NCBI RefSeq assembly: GCF_008122205.1
Contig: NZ_PHNJ01000013.1
Location: 62,001-126,000, forward strand
Direction of reading: 5' to 3'
Source of the DNA: Natronococcus pandeyae
GTDB lineage: Archaea > Halobacteriota > Halobacteria > Halobacteriales > Natrialbaceae
DNA length: 64,000 nt
Shown in pieces: positions 17,499 to 26,829 of the stretch (position 1 is its first letter; the number at the start of each line of letters is the position of its first letter). The notes below the pieces were generated by a model. That model worked only from the letters and a program-made list of their open reading frames with translations, made no database searches and was not told where the DNA came from. Position numbers and translations under genes: made by a program.

Positions 17499-18623
17499 AT
17501 GAGCAATACTACGCTCGAGCCGTCGGATGTCGCCCGGCGTATCCACGAAGACGGTGCGGACGATCTCTTCGTCCTGGACGTCAGAAACGAAGACGAATAC
17601 AACGAGTGGCAGATCGAGGAGAGTACGAACGTCCCCATCTACGACGAACTACTGGAGTTCGATTACTCCACGCTCGAGACGCGCCTCGACGAACTACCGG
17701 AGGAAACGGAGATCGCAGTCGTCTGTGTCGCCGGCGTCACGTCGGCACGTGCTGCAGAGTTCCTCCGCGAGCACGGGTTCGATGCGAAATCGGTCGACGA
17801 CGGAATGAACGGCTGGGGACGCGTCCACCGCCAGTACGAGATCGAGCGTGTCGACGGCGTCGTCCAGATCGTCCGGCCTGGGACGGGATGTGTCTCGTAT
17901 CTCGTTCACGACGGTGAGGAGGCCGTCGTCGTCGATCCAAGTCAGTACATCGACCAGTACCTGACCGCAGCCGACGAGCGCGACCTCGAGATCGTCGGCG
18001 TCGCAGACACGCACGCACACGCCGATCACGTCTCCGGCGCTCGCAAACTCTCCGGCGAACTCGACGTGCCGTACTCCCTCCACGGGGACGACACCGGCGA
18101 ACTCGAGGGAGTCACCGAACTCGAGGACGGCGAGACGATCCCCGTCGGTGAGCGCGACCTCGACGTGATCTATACGCCGGGTCACACCCCCGGCAGCGTC
18201 TCGTTCGAGTTCGGCGACGCACTTCTCACCGGAGACACGCTGTTCCTTCGCAGCGTCGGTCGTCCCGACCTCGAGGATAGCGCAGAAGACGCCATCCGGA
18301 CGGCTGCAAGCCAGCTATTCGACAGTCTCGGCTACCTGACGGATTTCGAGGACGAAACCGTCGTCCTTCCTGGCCACTTCAGCGACGAGTCGATGCGTCC
18401 GCTCGCCACCGAACTCGGCGCGCTCGAGGAGGAGACGACCAACGAACTCCTGAGTTACGTCGAGGACGACGACCAGGACACGTTCGTCGAAACCATCGTC
18501 GAGAGCCTCGCTGACGAACCCGCGAACTACAACGAAATCAAGCAGATCAACTGGGGCAAGGAGCAACCAGGCGGTGACGCCGAAGCACTCGAACTCGGTC
18601 CGAACAACTGCGCTGCTAACTAG
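17499..18623 (+). CDS. rhodanese-metallo-beta-lactamase fusion (persulfide dioxygenase-like), copy 1
   Basis: 374 aa from the ATG at 17499. Rhodanese domain at residues about 1-115 with LFVLDVRNEDEYNEWQI and the catalytic loop VVCVAGVTS (Cys present). MBL-fold domain at about 125-330 with the metal motif THAHADHVSG, then YTPGHTPGSVSF, LLTGDTLF and VLPGHFSD. The fold and the ETHE1-like ligand set indicate glutathione-persulfide/sulfane-sulfur dioxygenase or thiol-hydrolase chemistry coupled to sulfur transfer. The C-terminus ends in the motif LELGPNNCAA, shared with the two paralogues at 44.5 and 49.2 kb. It lies alone here, far from the sulfur island. Confidence 0.88.
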   Translation: MSNTTLEPSDVARRIHEDGADDLFVLDVRNEDEYNEWQIEESTNVPIYDELLEFDYSTLETRLDELPEETEIAVVCVAGVTSARAAEFLREHGFDAKSVDDGMNGWGRVHRQYEIERVDGVVQIVRPGTGCVSYLVHDGEEAVVVDPSQYIDQYLTAADERDLEIVGVADTHAHADHVSGARKLSGELDVPYSLHGDDTGELEGVTELEDGETIPVGERDLDVIYTPGHTPGSVSFEFGDALLTGDTLFLRSVGRPDLEDSAEDAIRTAASQLFDSLGYLTDFEDETVVLPGHFSDESMRPLATELGALEEETTNELLSYVEDDDQDTFVETIVESLADEPANYNEIKQINWGKEQPGGDAEALELGPNNCAAN

Positions 18624-18734
18624 CGAAGTCGAATTCTCGGTAGCTAGTACAGTGTCTCAAACAGGAGATATCTTCGACGGTAGCAAAACCCTTCATCTGC
18701 CTACAACCTCGGACGACGCATCCCCGATACTGAA

Positions 18735-19157
18735 TCAGTCCATCGGATTGCGAATCAGTTGGCCGTGTTCACTCTTCATACAGTGGTCCTGAACGACATC
18801 TAACCCGGCCGTTTCCGCTTCCCGTGCCGCCTCGTCGTTCCGAATCCCGGTCTGCATCCAGATCGCCTGCACATCATCACGAGCCAGCGCTTGCTCTACA
18901 ATCCCCGGGACCTCCTCACTCGGCCGGAAGATTTCGACGATGTCGATTGGGTCTGGAACGTCGGCCAGTGAATCATACGCGCGTTCGCCGAAAATCTCGT
19001 CCGCGGTTGGATTGACCGGGCGGAGTTCGTACCCGTGGCGCTGGAGATACGCCGGGACGATGTGCGCTGCTTTCTCGTGGGACGTCGATGCCCCGACCAC
19101 TGCAACACGTTCGTGGCCGAGAATCCGACGGAGTCCGTCTGCATCTTCGACTGGCAT
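18735..19157 (-). CDS. CoA-binding domain protein (YccU type)
   Basis: 140 aa from the ATG at 19157. A Rossmann fold of the CoA_binding_2 family: RVAVVGASTSHEKAAHIVPAYL, then RPVNPTADEIFGE, DIVEIFRPSEEVPGIVEQAL and AIWMQTGIRNDEAAREAE, with the conserved Cys in VVQDHCMKSEH. The family resembles the N-terminal nucleotide-binding domain of succinyl-CoA synthetase; a physiological role is not established. An in-frame extension to 19229 is less acidic and is not used. It is convergent with the rhodanese-MBL gene. Confidence 0.88.
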   Translation of the reverse strand: MPVEDADGLRRILGHERVAVVGASTSHEKAAHIVPAYLQRHGYELRPVNPTADEIFGERAYDSLADVPDPIDIVEIFRPSEEVPGIVEQALARDDVQAIWMQTGIRNDEAAREAETAGLDVVQDHCMKSEHGQLIRNPMD

Positions 19158-19476
19158 ACTCGTGGTAGCAGACGGCTGAAAGTCAGTGTACCGGTGGGAA
19201 CCGCCCCGCATTAGCCGATCTGTTTTCATAATCTTTCAGGTGGCGGCAGTCCATATCGCGGATAGTAGTTTATCATCTCAGGAGAACGGCGAACACTATC
19301 ACGAACACCGGGTTTCTCGTGAATAGCGTACATTTCAGTACAGGAGAACGCAGCAGAAATCGCCCGGACGCGAAACGCGGTTCTCGAGCGTGCGTCACCG
19401 ATACAGCACTGCTGGACGGGTCGGTTTTGATGTCCGTATCACGATATCGGATTATCCGACGCCACTGCCGAAGCCG
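19158..19476. other. intergenic, no gene seen
   Basis: About 320 bases between two leftward genes. No open frame with haloarchaeal composition, and no repeat. Confidence 0.4.
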
Positions 19477-20697
19477 TCATTGGTCATCGTCTCGCTCTCC
19501 GCCGAACGCGCCCCGCGCTTCGAGGTCGTCGAGGTCGGCGTCGTCGTAGCCGAGTTCGCGGAAGACGCTCCGATTGTGTTCGCCCAGCCGTGGCGGTGGC
19601 GCCTCGAACCCGCTGCGCGCGCGGCCGTACTTCAGCGGGTGCTCGACGACCGGGATCTCCCCTCGATCGGGGTCCTCGAGCGTCGTCGTACTGTTGCGGG
19701 CGTCCGTCTGCTCGTTGTAGAGCGCGTCTTCGACCTCGAGAACCGGGCCGGCTGGGACGCCGGCTTCCTCGGCCAGCAGCGTAACCCACTCGTCGGTCGT
19801 CAGTTCGCGAAAGGTCGCCTCGAGTTCGTCCTCGAGTTCGGCCATCTGTTCGACGCGGTCCGCGTTCGTCGCAAAACGGTCGTCGTCGACGAGTTCCGGG
19901 CGGTCGATCGCCTCGCAAAGCCGCTTCCAGAGTCGCTGGTTGAGACAGGCGACGTTGAGGTGGCCGTCGGCGGTTTCGAACGTCTGGTACGGGGCGAGAA
20001 CGGGATCTTTCGTCCCCATGCGTGAGGGGGACTCGCCGGCGAAGACTTTCCCGGCTTGTTTGGTGAGCCACGGGAGTACCGCGTCGAGCATCCCGAGATC
20101 GATGTACTCCCCCTCCCCGACTCGTTCTCGCCGGTAGAGGGCGGTCGAGATGCCGAAGGCGGCCCACATCGCCGTGATGAGATCCGTCATCGGGAGTCCG
20201 ACTTTCACCGGTTGGCCGTCGCTCTCTCCGGTGACGCTCATGATGCCGCTCATGCCCTGGATCATCAGGTCGTAGCCGGGACGTTCACGCCAGGGGCCGG
20301 TCTGTCCGAACGCCGAAATCGCACAGTAGACGATATTATCGTTGTACGAGCGGATCGTCTCCTCGTCGACGTCGAGGCGTTCTGCCGTTCCCGGCCGGTA
20401 GTTCTGGAGGAACACGTCGGCCTCGCTCACGAGTTCGTAGAGCGCCTCCCGCCCGGCGTCGCTCTTGAGGTCGAGTTCGAGGCTCTTCTTGCCGTAGTTG
20501 ACCGTCCAGAAGTACGGAGATTCGCCGTCGATAAACGGCGGTCCGGAGTGTCGGTTGTCGTCGCCCGCGTCCGGACGCTCGACTTTGATCACCTCCGCCC
20601 CCTGATTAGCCAACATCAGCGAGCAGAAGCCGCCGGTGACGAACGTCGTCAGATCGATGACTCTCACGTCCTCGAGAATGCGGTCGCCGGTGGTCAT
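19477..20697 (-). CDS. CaiB/BaiF family (class III) CoA transferase
   Basis: 406 aa from the ATG at 20697 (MTTGDRILEDVRVIDLT). Family hallmarks: VIDLTTFVTGGFCSLMLANQGAEVIKVE near the N-terminus, YFWTVNYGKKSLELDLK, the catalytic aspartate region YIDLGMLDAVLPW, and PYQTFETADGHLNVACLN. It should move CoA between carboxylic acids in the cytoplasm. It opens a region of uptake and catabolic genes, so it may activate a degradation product, but the donor and acceptor cannot be deduced. The gene is 71 bases downstream of the MoeA stop and in the same orientation. Confidence 0.9.
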   Translation of the reverse strand: MTTGDRILEDVRVIDLTTFVTGGFCSLMLANQGAEVIKVERPDAGDDNRHSGPPFIDGESPYFWTVNYGKKSLELDLKSDAGREALYELVSEADVFLQNYRPGTAERLDVDEETIRSYNDNIVYCAISAFGQTGPWRERPGYDLMIQGMSGIMSVTGESDGQPVKVGLPMTDLITAMWAAFGISTALYRRERVGEGEYIDLGMLDAVLPWLTKQAGKVFAGESPSRMGTKDPVLAPYQTFETADGHLNVACLNQRLWKRLCEAIDRPELVDDDRFATNADRVEQMAELEDELEATFRELTTDEWVTLLAEEAGVPAGPVLEVEDALYNEQTDARNSTTTLEDPDRGEIPVVEHPLKYGRARSGFEAPPPRLGEHNRSVFRELGYDDADLDDLEARGAFGGERDDDQ

Positions 20698-20768
20698 GTG
20701 ATACCATGACAATATCGAGTCTCCACCAAAAGCGTTCCCCTCACCGAGCGAACTCGTTCGAATCTCGA

Positions 20769-21980
20769 TCAATCCAGCGCCGTCGTCGGAACGACCGCAA
20801 CCCGCTCACCCGCCACCAGGTCGGTCGTCGTCGTGACGAATCCGTCCGCGGTAGCCGCCCGCGTACTCGAAGAGAGGACGCTCGGATCGAACCTCTCCCC
20901 GTAGATCGCCAGCGGAGAATCGACGTGGCCGAGCGGAACGGCGTCCGATCCGTCGAGCACCACGGGAACGACGTACGTGAATCCCTCGGGGCCGAGCCCG
21001 ATATCGTGCGTCAGCGTTCGCTCGAGCGTTGGCGTCGCCGCCTCACCGGTGAACAGCGCTCGAGCCACGAAGGCGGCGCTGACGAAGGCGCCGATCGGCT
21101 TCCCCGGAATGGCCACGGCGAGCGCATCGTGATCGGGGAGCTGCGCGAGTGCGATCGGTTTCCCGGGTCTGATACGAACGCGGTGGAAGTCGACCTCGCC
21201 GAGCGACGAGAGCGCGTCGAGGATGTAATCTTTCGTTCCGACGCTGGTGCCGCCCGTGGTGACGATCACGTCGTGGCGCTCGGCGAGTTCGGCGATCCGA
21301 TCCTCGACTCGGGTACCGTCGTCGGGAACCGAACCCTCGTAAATGGGGTTGTGACCCCACCTCCGGAACAGGTTGCAGAGCATCGGCGAGTCGAGGTCGG
21401 CGTGTTTTCCCTCGTGAATCTCGGTTCCGGTCGCGAGGACACCGATCGAGAACGGTTCGTAGACCCCGAGTTCCTCGTAGCCGAGGTCCCGGAGCAAGAT
21501 CGCATCGGGCGCCGAAAGTCGATCCCCGGGCACGTACAACCGATCGCCCACCGTGACGTTCGATCCGCGTTCGTAGACGTACGTTCCAGCGGCGAGGTCC
21601 GGCTTCTCGAGGCGCGATCCGTCGACGACCGCGTCCTCGCGCTTGACGACGGTGTCGGCTCGCTCCGGCAGCGGCGCGCCCGTAGCGATCCGTACTGCTT
21701 CGCCCGCCTCGAGCGCGGGCGGCGTCGCCTCGGGAAACACGTCCGCGTCAACGACCGTGAGCGGACCGGAGTCGCCAGCGGCAAACGCGTACCCATCCAT
21801 CGTTGCGTGATCGGCCGCCGGCCGATCGCGCTCGGCGACGACGTCCTCGGCGATGATCCGACCGTCGAGTCGGCCGATATCGATCGTCGTCTCGCGGTGC
21901 GTTTCGAGCATCGCACCGCGGTGGGTGCGCATCCGATCGACGGCGTCCTCGAGCGAAAGCAAATCGTCGTGGTCGACCAT
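20769..21980 (-). CDS. moeA: molybdopterin molybdenumtransferase
   Basis: 403 aa, the usual length. MoeA domains in order: N-terminal segment (RPAADHATMDGYAF, the adenylyl-molybdopterin contact motif), linker beta domain, MoCF domain with VIVTTGGTSVGTKDYILDAL and PGKPIALAQL ... IPGKPIGAFV, then a C-terminal beta domain from about residue 325. It inserts molybdate into adenylated molybdopterin. Location beside a molybdenum hydroxylase island, with MocA and XdhC, suggests a dedicated Mo-cofactor supply, although MoeA is also a housekeeping enzyme. Confidence 0.92.
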   Translation of the reverse strand: MVDHDDLLSLEDAVDRMRTHRGAMLETHRETTIDIGRLDGRIIAEDVVAERDRPAADHATMDGYAFAAGDSGPLTVVDADVFPEATPPALEAGEAVRIATGAPLPERADTVVKREDAVVDGSRLEKPDLAAGTYVYERGSNVTVGDRLYVPGDRLSAPDAILLRDLGYEELGVYEPFSIGVLATGTEIHEGKHADLDSPMLCNLFRRWGHNPIYEGSVPDDGTRVEDRIAELAERHDVIVTTGGTSVGTKDYILDALSSLGEVDFHRVRIRPGKPIALAQLPDHDALAVAIPGKPIGAFVSAAFVARALFTGEAATPTLERTLTHDIGLGPEGFTYVVPVVLDGSDAVPLGHVDSPLAIYGERFDPSVLSSSTRAATADGFVTTTTDLVAGERVAVVPTTALD

Positions 21981-22028
21981 AGCTCAGGTTCCGTCCGTAC
22001 CGAGAAAACGGTTGCTACGGAGCCACAG

Positions 22029-22475
22029 TCACGACTCCGGATCGGTCGTCTGCCGCTCGTTCCTGACCGCGTCGATGGCTGGCTCGAGTTCGTCGTACAG
22101 CGCCTCGACATCCTCCGGAAAGACCTCGATCGGTTTCGGTTGGCTGTGCGTGTGAATTCGAACCTGGTCGCGATGGCGGTAGGTGCGATACAGACTCCAG
22201 AGCCCGAATGCGGCGAGACCCGCACCGACGAACGCGTTCGCCGGGAGCGAGTAGACCCCGAACCCGGCCAGGGAGAGGCTCATGATCGCGAGAAACCAGT
22301 CGAACGATTCGTGGCTAACCTCGCTGACGTTCGTGTACGGAACGCTCGTAATCTCGTCGGCGTCGCGGACGAGGACGCGCTGCTCGGTTACCGCGATCTC
22401 GTCACCGGAGCGGAGCTCGCCGCGGTAATGAAGTCGTTCACCGCGGTCGAGGTCGAGGCCGTCACGGCTCGGCAT
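22029..22475 (-). CDS. membrane protein with PH-like N-terminal region
   Basis: 148 aa from the ATG at 22475. Residues 1-55 are beta-rich and repeat the form seen in bacterial PH-like domains (RGELRSGDEIAVTEQRVLVRDADE ... VPYTNVSEV). Two closely spaced transmembrane helices follow (about 60-100: FLAIMSLSLAGFGVYSL, GAGLAAFGLWSLY), then a cytoplasmic tail VRIHTHSQPKPIEVFPEDVEALY. Function unknown. It lies 48 bases upstream of moeA and 79 bases downstream of the permease gene in one leftward group. Confidence 0.72.
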   Translation of the reverse strand: MPSRDGLDLDRGERLHYRGELRSGDEIAVTEQRVLVRDADEITSVPYTNVSEVSHESFDWFLAIMSLSLAGFGVYSLPANAFVGAGLAAFGLWSLYRTYRHRDQVRIHTHSQPKPIEVFPEDVEALYDELEPAIDAVRNERQTTDPES

Positions 22476-22554
22476 TACCGGTACTGGGCGTTCACTCGTG
22501 ATCAAAGTTTCCCCGATTGACAGCAAAGGTGGATTCGCTTCGAGCGAACGGTGC

Positions 22555-24129
22555 TCAGTCGGCCCGATCGACCGCCGGCGGCTCGTCGCTCGATCGCATC
22601 CGCTCGAAGAACGTGACGAACTCCTCGTCGTCCTCCGCGAGTTGTTCCCACTGCGTGAGCCCGCGCTCGTCTTTCGTCCCGCGGATCGTATTATCGAGGA
22701 CGAACGCGGCGATTCCGCCGACGGCCATCGTCGTCGATCCGATAACAAAGATCGTGTCGGCGACGAGTTGCTGCCCGAGTATCGGACCGACTATCGCCGC
22801 GCCCGACGCGATCTCCTGGAACTCCTGTGCGCCGCCGACGTTCGCCATGTACTCCGGAATCGCCAGGCCAAGGAAGAGGGCGATACCGATGATGAAGACG
22901 TTCCGAGAGGCGTCGAGGTCGACGTATTTCAGGTTCGAGAGCCCCACAGCGGCGATCTGGCCGAACATCGCGATGTACAGCGCACCGACGATCGGCGCCG
23001 GAATCGTCGTAATCAGCGCGCCGAAGTAGCCGATAAAGCCGACGATCAGCATCACGATCGCACCGATCTGCACGACGTACCGGGAGGCGACGCCGGTGAT
23101 GCCGATAGCACCGATGTTCTCGCCGTACGAAGTCGAACCGTTACCGGTCCCGAGGATGCCGGCGATGATGTTTCCGATCCCTTCCATCCCGATGCCGTGG
23201 TTGATGCGCTTCTCGCTGGGTGCGCCCACCCCGGCGATCCGGGCGACGGCGTAGTAGTCGCCCATGCTCTCGATCATCGAGGCGACGATACCAGCGAAGA
23301 TCCCGACCGCAAATGCGAGCGTGAACTGCGGCATGCCCCACTGCAGCGGCGTGATGACCTGAATGAGCGAGGCGTCAGCGACGGCTGCCGTGTCGACGTA
23401 CCCCACCGTTTCTGGACCGTAGATGCCGGTTACGGAGAGCATCGCAGCGAGGATCCAGGCGATGACGATTCCCAGAAGCACCGGGAACAGTTTCGCGTAG
23501 CGGCTGTACTGATCGATGTACTGGGAAAACAGCACGATCAGAAACAGGGTTAGCCCCAACAGCCACCAGTTCTGATCCGGCCTCGTCACGTCTTCGACAC
23601 CGATCAGCGAAAGTCCGATCAGGACGATCACCGGAGCGATAACGACCGGCGAGAGGTAGTACTTCAGTTTGCCCAGAGCCCCGATGTAGCCGAGGGCGAC
23701 CTGTACCACGGCCGCCGCGATGATCGCACCCTGCAACTCGAGCAGCGTTACTTGCCAGCCCACTCCCTGTGCGCCGAGCGCGGCGATGACGGCGAGTGCG
23801 GGTGCGAGTAGCGCGAACGTCCCTCCCTGAACGATCGGATACCGGTTGCCGACCGTCGTCTGCAACAGCGTCGCGATCCCCGAGACGACGAAGAACGTCC
23901 CGACAAGTCGCGCCGTCTCCGCGGCCGGCATCTCCATCGCACCTGCGAGAATAAGCGGAATGGCGACGGTCGCCCCGATCATCGTCAGGTAGTGCTGTAC
24001 CCCGAGGAAGATCGACTCACCCAGCGGCGGTTTGTCTTCGATCCCGTACTCGACGAACGATGCCTCCTCCCGCGAGACGGAACCCCCGTCCGTCTGCGCC
24101 TGGTCGCTGTTGTCGTGTTCACCCGTCAT
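22555..24129 (-). CDS. NCS2-family nucleobase (uracil/xanthine) permease
   Basis: 524 aa from the ATG at 24129. About fourteen membrane segments. Signature stretches: LGVQHYLTMIGATVAIPLILAG near helix 1, the NCS2 motif region GIVASMIESMGDYYAVARIAG (with the conserved Glu) and GNGSTSYGENIGAIGITGV in helix 10. It should import uracil, xanthine or a related base with protons. Leftward, apparently with the PH-like gene, moeA and the CoA transferase; divergent from the CocE-like hydrolase. The location suits a base-salvage or catabolic role together with the Mo hydroxylase and amidohydrolase at 28-34 kb. Confidence 0.9.
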   Translation of the reverse strand: MTGEHDNSDQAQTDGGSVSREEASFVEYGIEDKPPLGESIFLGVQHYLTMIGATVAIPLILAGAMEMPAAETARLVGTFFVVSGIATLLQTTVGNRYPIVQGGTFALLAPALAVIAALGAQGVGWQVTLLELQGAIIAAAVVQVALGYIGALGKLKYYLSPVVIAPVIVLIGLSLIGVEDVTRPDQNWWLLGLTLFLIVLFSQYIDQYSRYAKLFPVLLGIVIAWILAAMLSVTGIYGPETVGYVDTAAVADASLIQVITPLQWGMPQFTLAFAVGIFAGIVASMIESMGDYYAVARIAGVGAPSEKRINHGIGMEGIGNIIAGILGTGNGSTSYGENIGAIGITGVASRYVVQIGAIVMLIVGFIGYFGALITTIPAPIVGALYIAMFGQIAAVGLSNLKYVDLDASRNVFIIGIALFLGLAIPEYMANVGGAQEFQEIASGAAIVGPILGQQLVADTIFVIGSTTMAVGGIAAFVLDNTIRGTKDERGLTQWEQLAEDDEEFVTFFERMRSSDEPPAVDRAD

Positions 24130-24333
24130 AGTGATCTCCCGGTTACACACCGAGTATACTGTACGGAGCTCTGTCGAAGGCTCGCACAGGTATGCGACAA
24201 CAAACCAAGGGTAACATTATAAAGGTACCGCTGCTGTCAGGTCGGTAGCGGGGTCGAACCGCCGAAACTGTCGCCGCGCGACCCACAGAGCGGGGAGTTA
24301 ACTTATTACATGATGCCTGTATCTGTTCGAGTG

Positions 24334-26223
24334 ATGGTTTCAGATCCGGAGTACGCAGTCCACGCCGAGTTGAACGTGATGGTCGAGACCCGCGACGGGA
24401 CCCGACTCGCGACCGACGTCTACCGGCCGGCGGATCCCGACACCGGAGAACCGATCGACGATCCAAAGCCCGCCTTGCTCGACCGCACACCCTACGGAAA
24501 GCGCGGTCGCATGGAGCGACACGGCGAGTGGTACGCCGAGCGCGGCTACGTCGTCGCGATCCAGGACTGTCGCGGCCGCTTCGACAGCGAGGGCGAGTAT
24601 TACATCTTCGTCGACGAACCCGAAGACGGCTACGACACCGTCGAGTGGCTCGCCGACCGCGACTACTGCGACGGCCAGGTCGGCACCATCGGCACCTCCT
24701 ACGGCGCGTGGGTCCAGAACGCGCTCGCGACGCAGGATCCACCGTCGCTCGAGGCCATGTTCGTCAACCAGGGCGCGGCCGACGGCCGGAAGGCGACGTT
24801 CCGCCACAACGGCGCCTTCGAACTGCGCTGGCTCTGCTGGGCGTTCACCCTCGGCGGCGGCTTCGCGAAGCGCGCGCTCGAGGATCCCGACGTCCAGCAG
24901 CGCCTGGCGAACGTCGACGTTCGGGACGTCCTCGAGAACGGCCCCGTTCAGCCGGGCCAGTCCCCGCTGCGGCACATTCCCGACTACGAGGAGTGGGCGT
25001 TCGACATCATGACCCAGGGGAGTGCGAGCGACGAACTCTGGCAGGAACCCGGCGTCAACTTCGAGACCTACTACGACCAGTCGGCGGACGTCCCGACGGT
25101 CTACGCCGGCGCGTGGTACGACTCCTACACGAAGGCGACCTGCGACAACTTCGAGGCGCTTTCCGAGCGCAAGGACAGCGACCACTTCCTCCTGATGGGG
25201 CCGTGGACCCACGGCTGGAACTCCTACCCGCTTCCCTCCTGGAACAAGTCCTACTCCGGCGAACTCGAGTTCGGCGAGGACTGCCTGCAGGACTACCAGG
25301 AGACGCGGCTGCGCTTTTTCGACCACTACCTCAAGGGGAAGGAGACCTGGGCCGACCAGCCGACGGTCCAGTACTTCCAGATGGGAACCGGCGACGGCTC
25401 CCGGACGCGGAACGGGCGGCTCTTCCACGGCGGCGAGTGGCGCTCGGACGAGGCGTGGCCGCTCCCCGACACCGAGTTCCGGACGTACTACGTCCACGAC
25501 GACGGCACGCTGTCGACCGACGAACCGACCGTCGAGGACGCCGCGACGAGCTACGAGTTCGATCCGCGCGATCCCGTGCCGACCGTCGGCGGCAACTGCT
25601 CGTCGTACATCACCTACGAGCAGCGCGACGAGAACCTCATCGAGTACCCGCTCTCCGAGCGAAAGCTCCAGGACATCACCGGACGCGGCGGCTTCGACCA
25701 GCGCACCCGACCCGACACGCTCGGCGCAGAACCGCCATACGGCCCGCTCGAGGAACGCAACGACGTGCTCGTCTTCCGGACGCCACCGCTCGAGCAGGAC
25801 CTCGAGATCGCGGGCCCGATCCGAGTGCGCGTCTACGGCTCGACCGACGGCCCGGACACCGACTTCACGGCGAAGCTGATCGACGAGCACCCGCCCAGCG
25901 AGGAGTTCCCGAACGGCTTCGCGGTGAACTGCTGTGACTCCATCTGTCGCGGTCGCTACCGCGGCTACCGCGACGAGCCCGACCCCCTCGAGCCCGGCGA
26001 AGTCTACGAGTTCGAGATGGAGCCGTACCCGACGGCGAACGTCTTCAGGGAGGGCCACCGCATCCGGCTGGACCTCTCCTCGTCGAACTACCCGCGGTAC
26101 GACGTGAACCACAACACCGGCGGCCCGCTCTACGGCGACCGCGAGTACCGGGTGGCGACGAACACGGTCCACCACGACGCGACGTATCCGACGCACGTCG
26201 AACTGCCGGTCCAGCCCCGCTGA
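24334..26223 (+). CDS. CocE/NonD-type X-Pro dipeptidyl-peptidase-like serine hydrolase
   Basis: 629 aa from the ATG at 24334; upstream ATGs at 24310 and 24313 lie close behind the A/T-rich promoter (TTAACTTATTAC) and are less likely. The alpha/beta hydrolase core starts VETRDGTRLATDVYRP, with the nucleophile elbow IGTSYGAWVQ, then PWTHGWNSYPL as the His region and a C-terminal jelly-roll domain (PLEQDLEIAGPIRVRVYGS). The family includes cocaine esterase, glutaryl acylases and X-Pro peptidases; the natural substrate is an ester or amide that cannot be specified. The opposite strand carries a long GC-driven shadow frame. Position in the catabolic island hints at an amidase or esterase role. Confidence 0.88.
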   Translation: MVSDPEYAVHAELNVMVETRDGTRLATDVYRPADPDTGEPIDDPKPALLDRTPYGKRGRMERHGEWYAERGYVVAIQDCRGRFDSEGEYYIFVDEPEDGYDTVEWLADRDYCDGQVGTIGTSYGAWVQNALATQDPPSLEAMFVNQGAADGRKATFRHNGAFELRWLCWAFTLGGGFAKRALEDPDVQQRLANVDVRDVLENGPVQPGQSPLRHIPDYEEWAFDIMTQGSASDELWQEPGVNFETYYDQSADVPTVYAGAWYDSYTKATCDNFEALSERKDSDHFLLMGPWTHGWNSYPLPSWNKSYSGELEFGEDCLQDYQETRLRFFDHYLKGKETWADQPTVQYFQMGTGDGSRTRNGRLFHGGEWRSDEAWPLPDTEFRTYYVHDDGTLSTDEPTVEDAATSYEFDPRDPVPTVGGNCSSYITYEQRDENLIEYPLSERKLQDITGRGGFDQRTRPDTLGAEPPYGPLEERNDVLVFRTPPLEQDLEIAGPIRVRVYGSTDGPDTDFTAKLIDEHPPSEEFPNGFAVNCCDSICRGRYRGYRDEPDPLEPGEVYEFEMEPYPTANVFREGHRIRLDLSSSNYPRYDVNHNTGGPLYGDREYRVATNTVHHDATYPTHVELPVQPR

Positions 26224-26357
26224 GGCGCGATCGCAGCGTTGTATTCCCCGTCGTTTCCGATCTTGTAGTCGACGAGTCACGGGACCGGTTACGATTGCAG
26301 TCTCGTACCCTGAAGCCGCGTGAAAACACTATCGTACTCCTCACCGTCCATCTGCGT

Positions 26358-26783
26358 ATGCCAGAACGAATCCTGGTTCCCGTCGACGGATCGGAGCAGT
26401 CGATGGACGCCCTCGAGTACGCGCTCGAGACGTTTCCGGACGCGAGTATCACGGCGTTTCACGCGATCGAAGTGGGCGAAGGCGACCTCGGGACGTTCTC
26501 CGGGATGACCGGCGACCTCCCCGACGACGCGCCGGAGATCGAACGCTCCGAGGAGATCCTCGAGTCGGCGCGAGAGCGCAGTCGCGAGCACGACCTCGAG
26601 GTCGAGACCGAACGCGGCCGCGGCCGGCCCGATCGGCTGATCGTCGCCCGGGCCGAGCAGGACGGGTTCGACCTGATCGTCATCGGAAGCCACGGGCGGG
26701 ACGGCGTTGCGCGCGTGCTGCTGGGCAGTATCGCGGAAAAAGTGGCGCGGCGGTCACCGGTTCCAGTGCTCGTGGTCCGGTGA
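26358..26783 (+). CDS. universal stress protein (UspA)
   Basis: 141 aa from the ATG at 26358 (MPERILVPVDGSEQSM). Full UspA fold, with DLIVIGSHGRDG, VLLGSIAEKVARRSPVPVLVVR at the C-terminus. The ATP-binding motif G-x2-G-x9-G(S/T) is intact (GSHGRDGVARVLLGS). It should be a small cytoplasmic ATP-binding dimer. It is convergent with the cyclase-family gene. Confidence 0.9.
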   Translation: MPERILVPVDGSEQSMDALEYALETFPDASITAFHAIEVGEGDLGTFSGMTGDLPDDAPEIERSEEILESARERSREHDLEVETERGRGRPDRLIVARAEQDGFDLIVIGSHGRDGVARVLLGSIAEKVARRSPVPVLVVR

Positions 26784-26829
26784 TCGCTCGTTCGACCGTT
26801 CGACTGCCGGTCGACTCGCACTGGTAGCG

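Noticed and set aside
24340-26280. 646-codon open frame on the minus strand opposite the CocE-like hydrolase
   Set aside because: GC-rich third-position shadow. It is rich in Arg and Val without domain motifs, while the plus-strand frame has the catalytic elbow and full family length.
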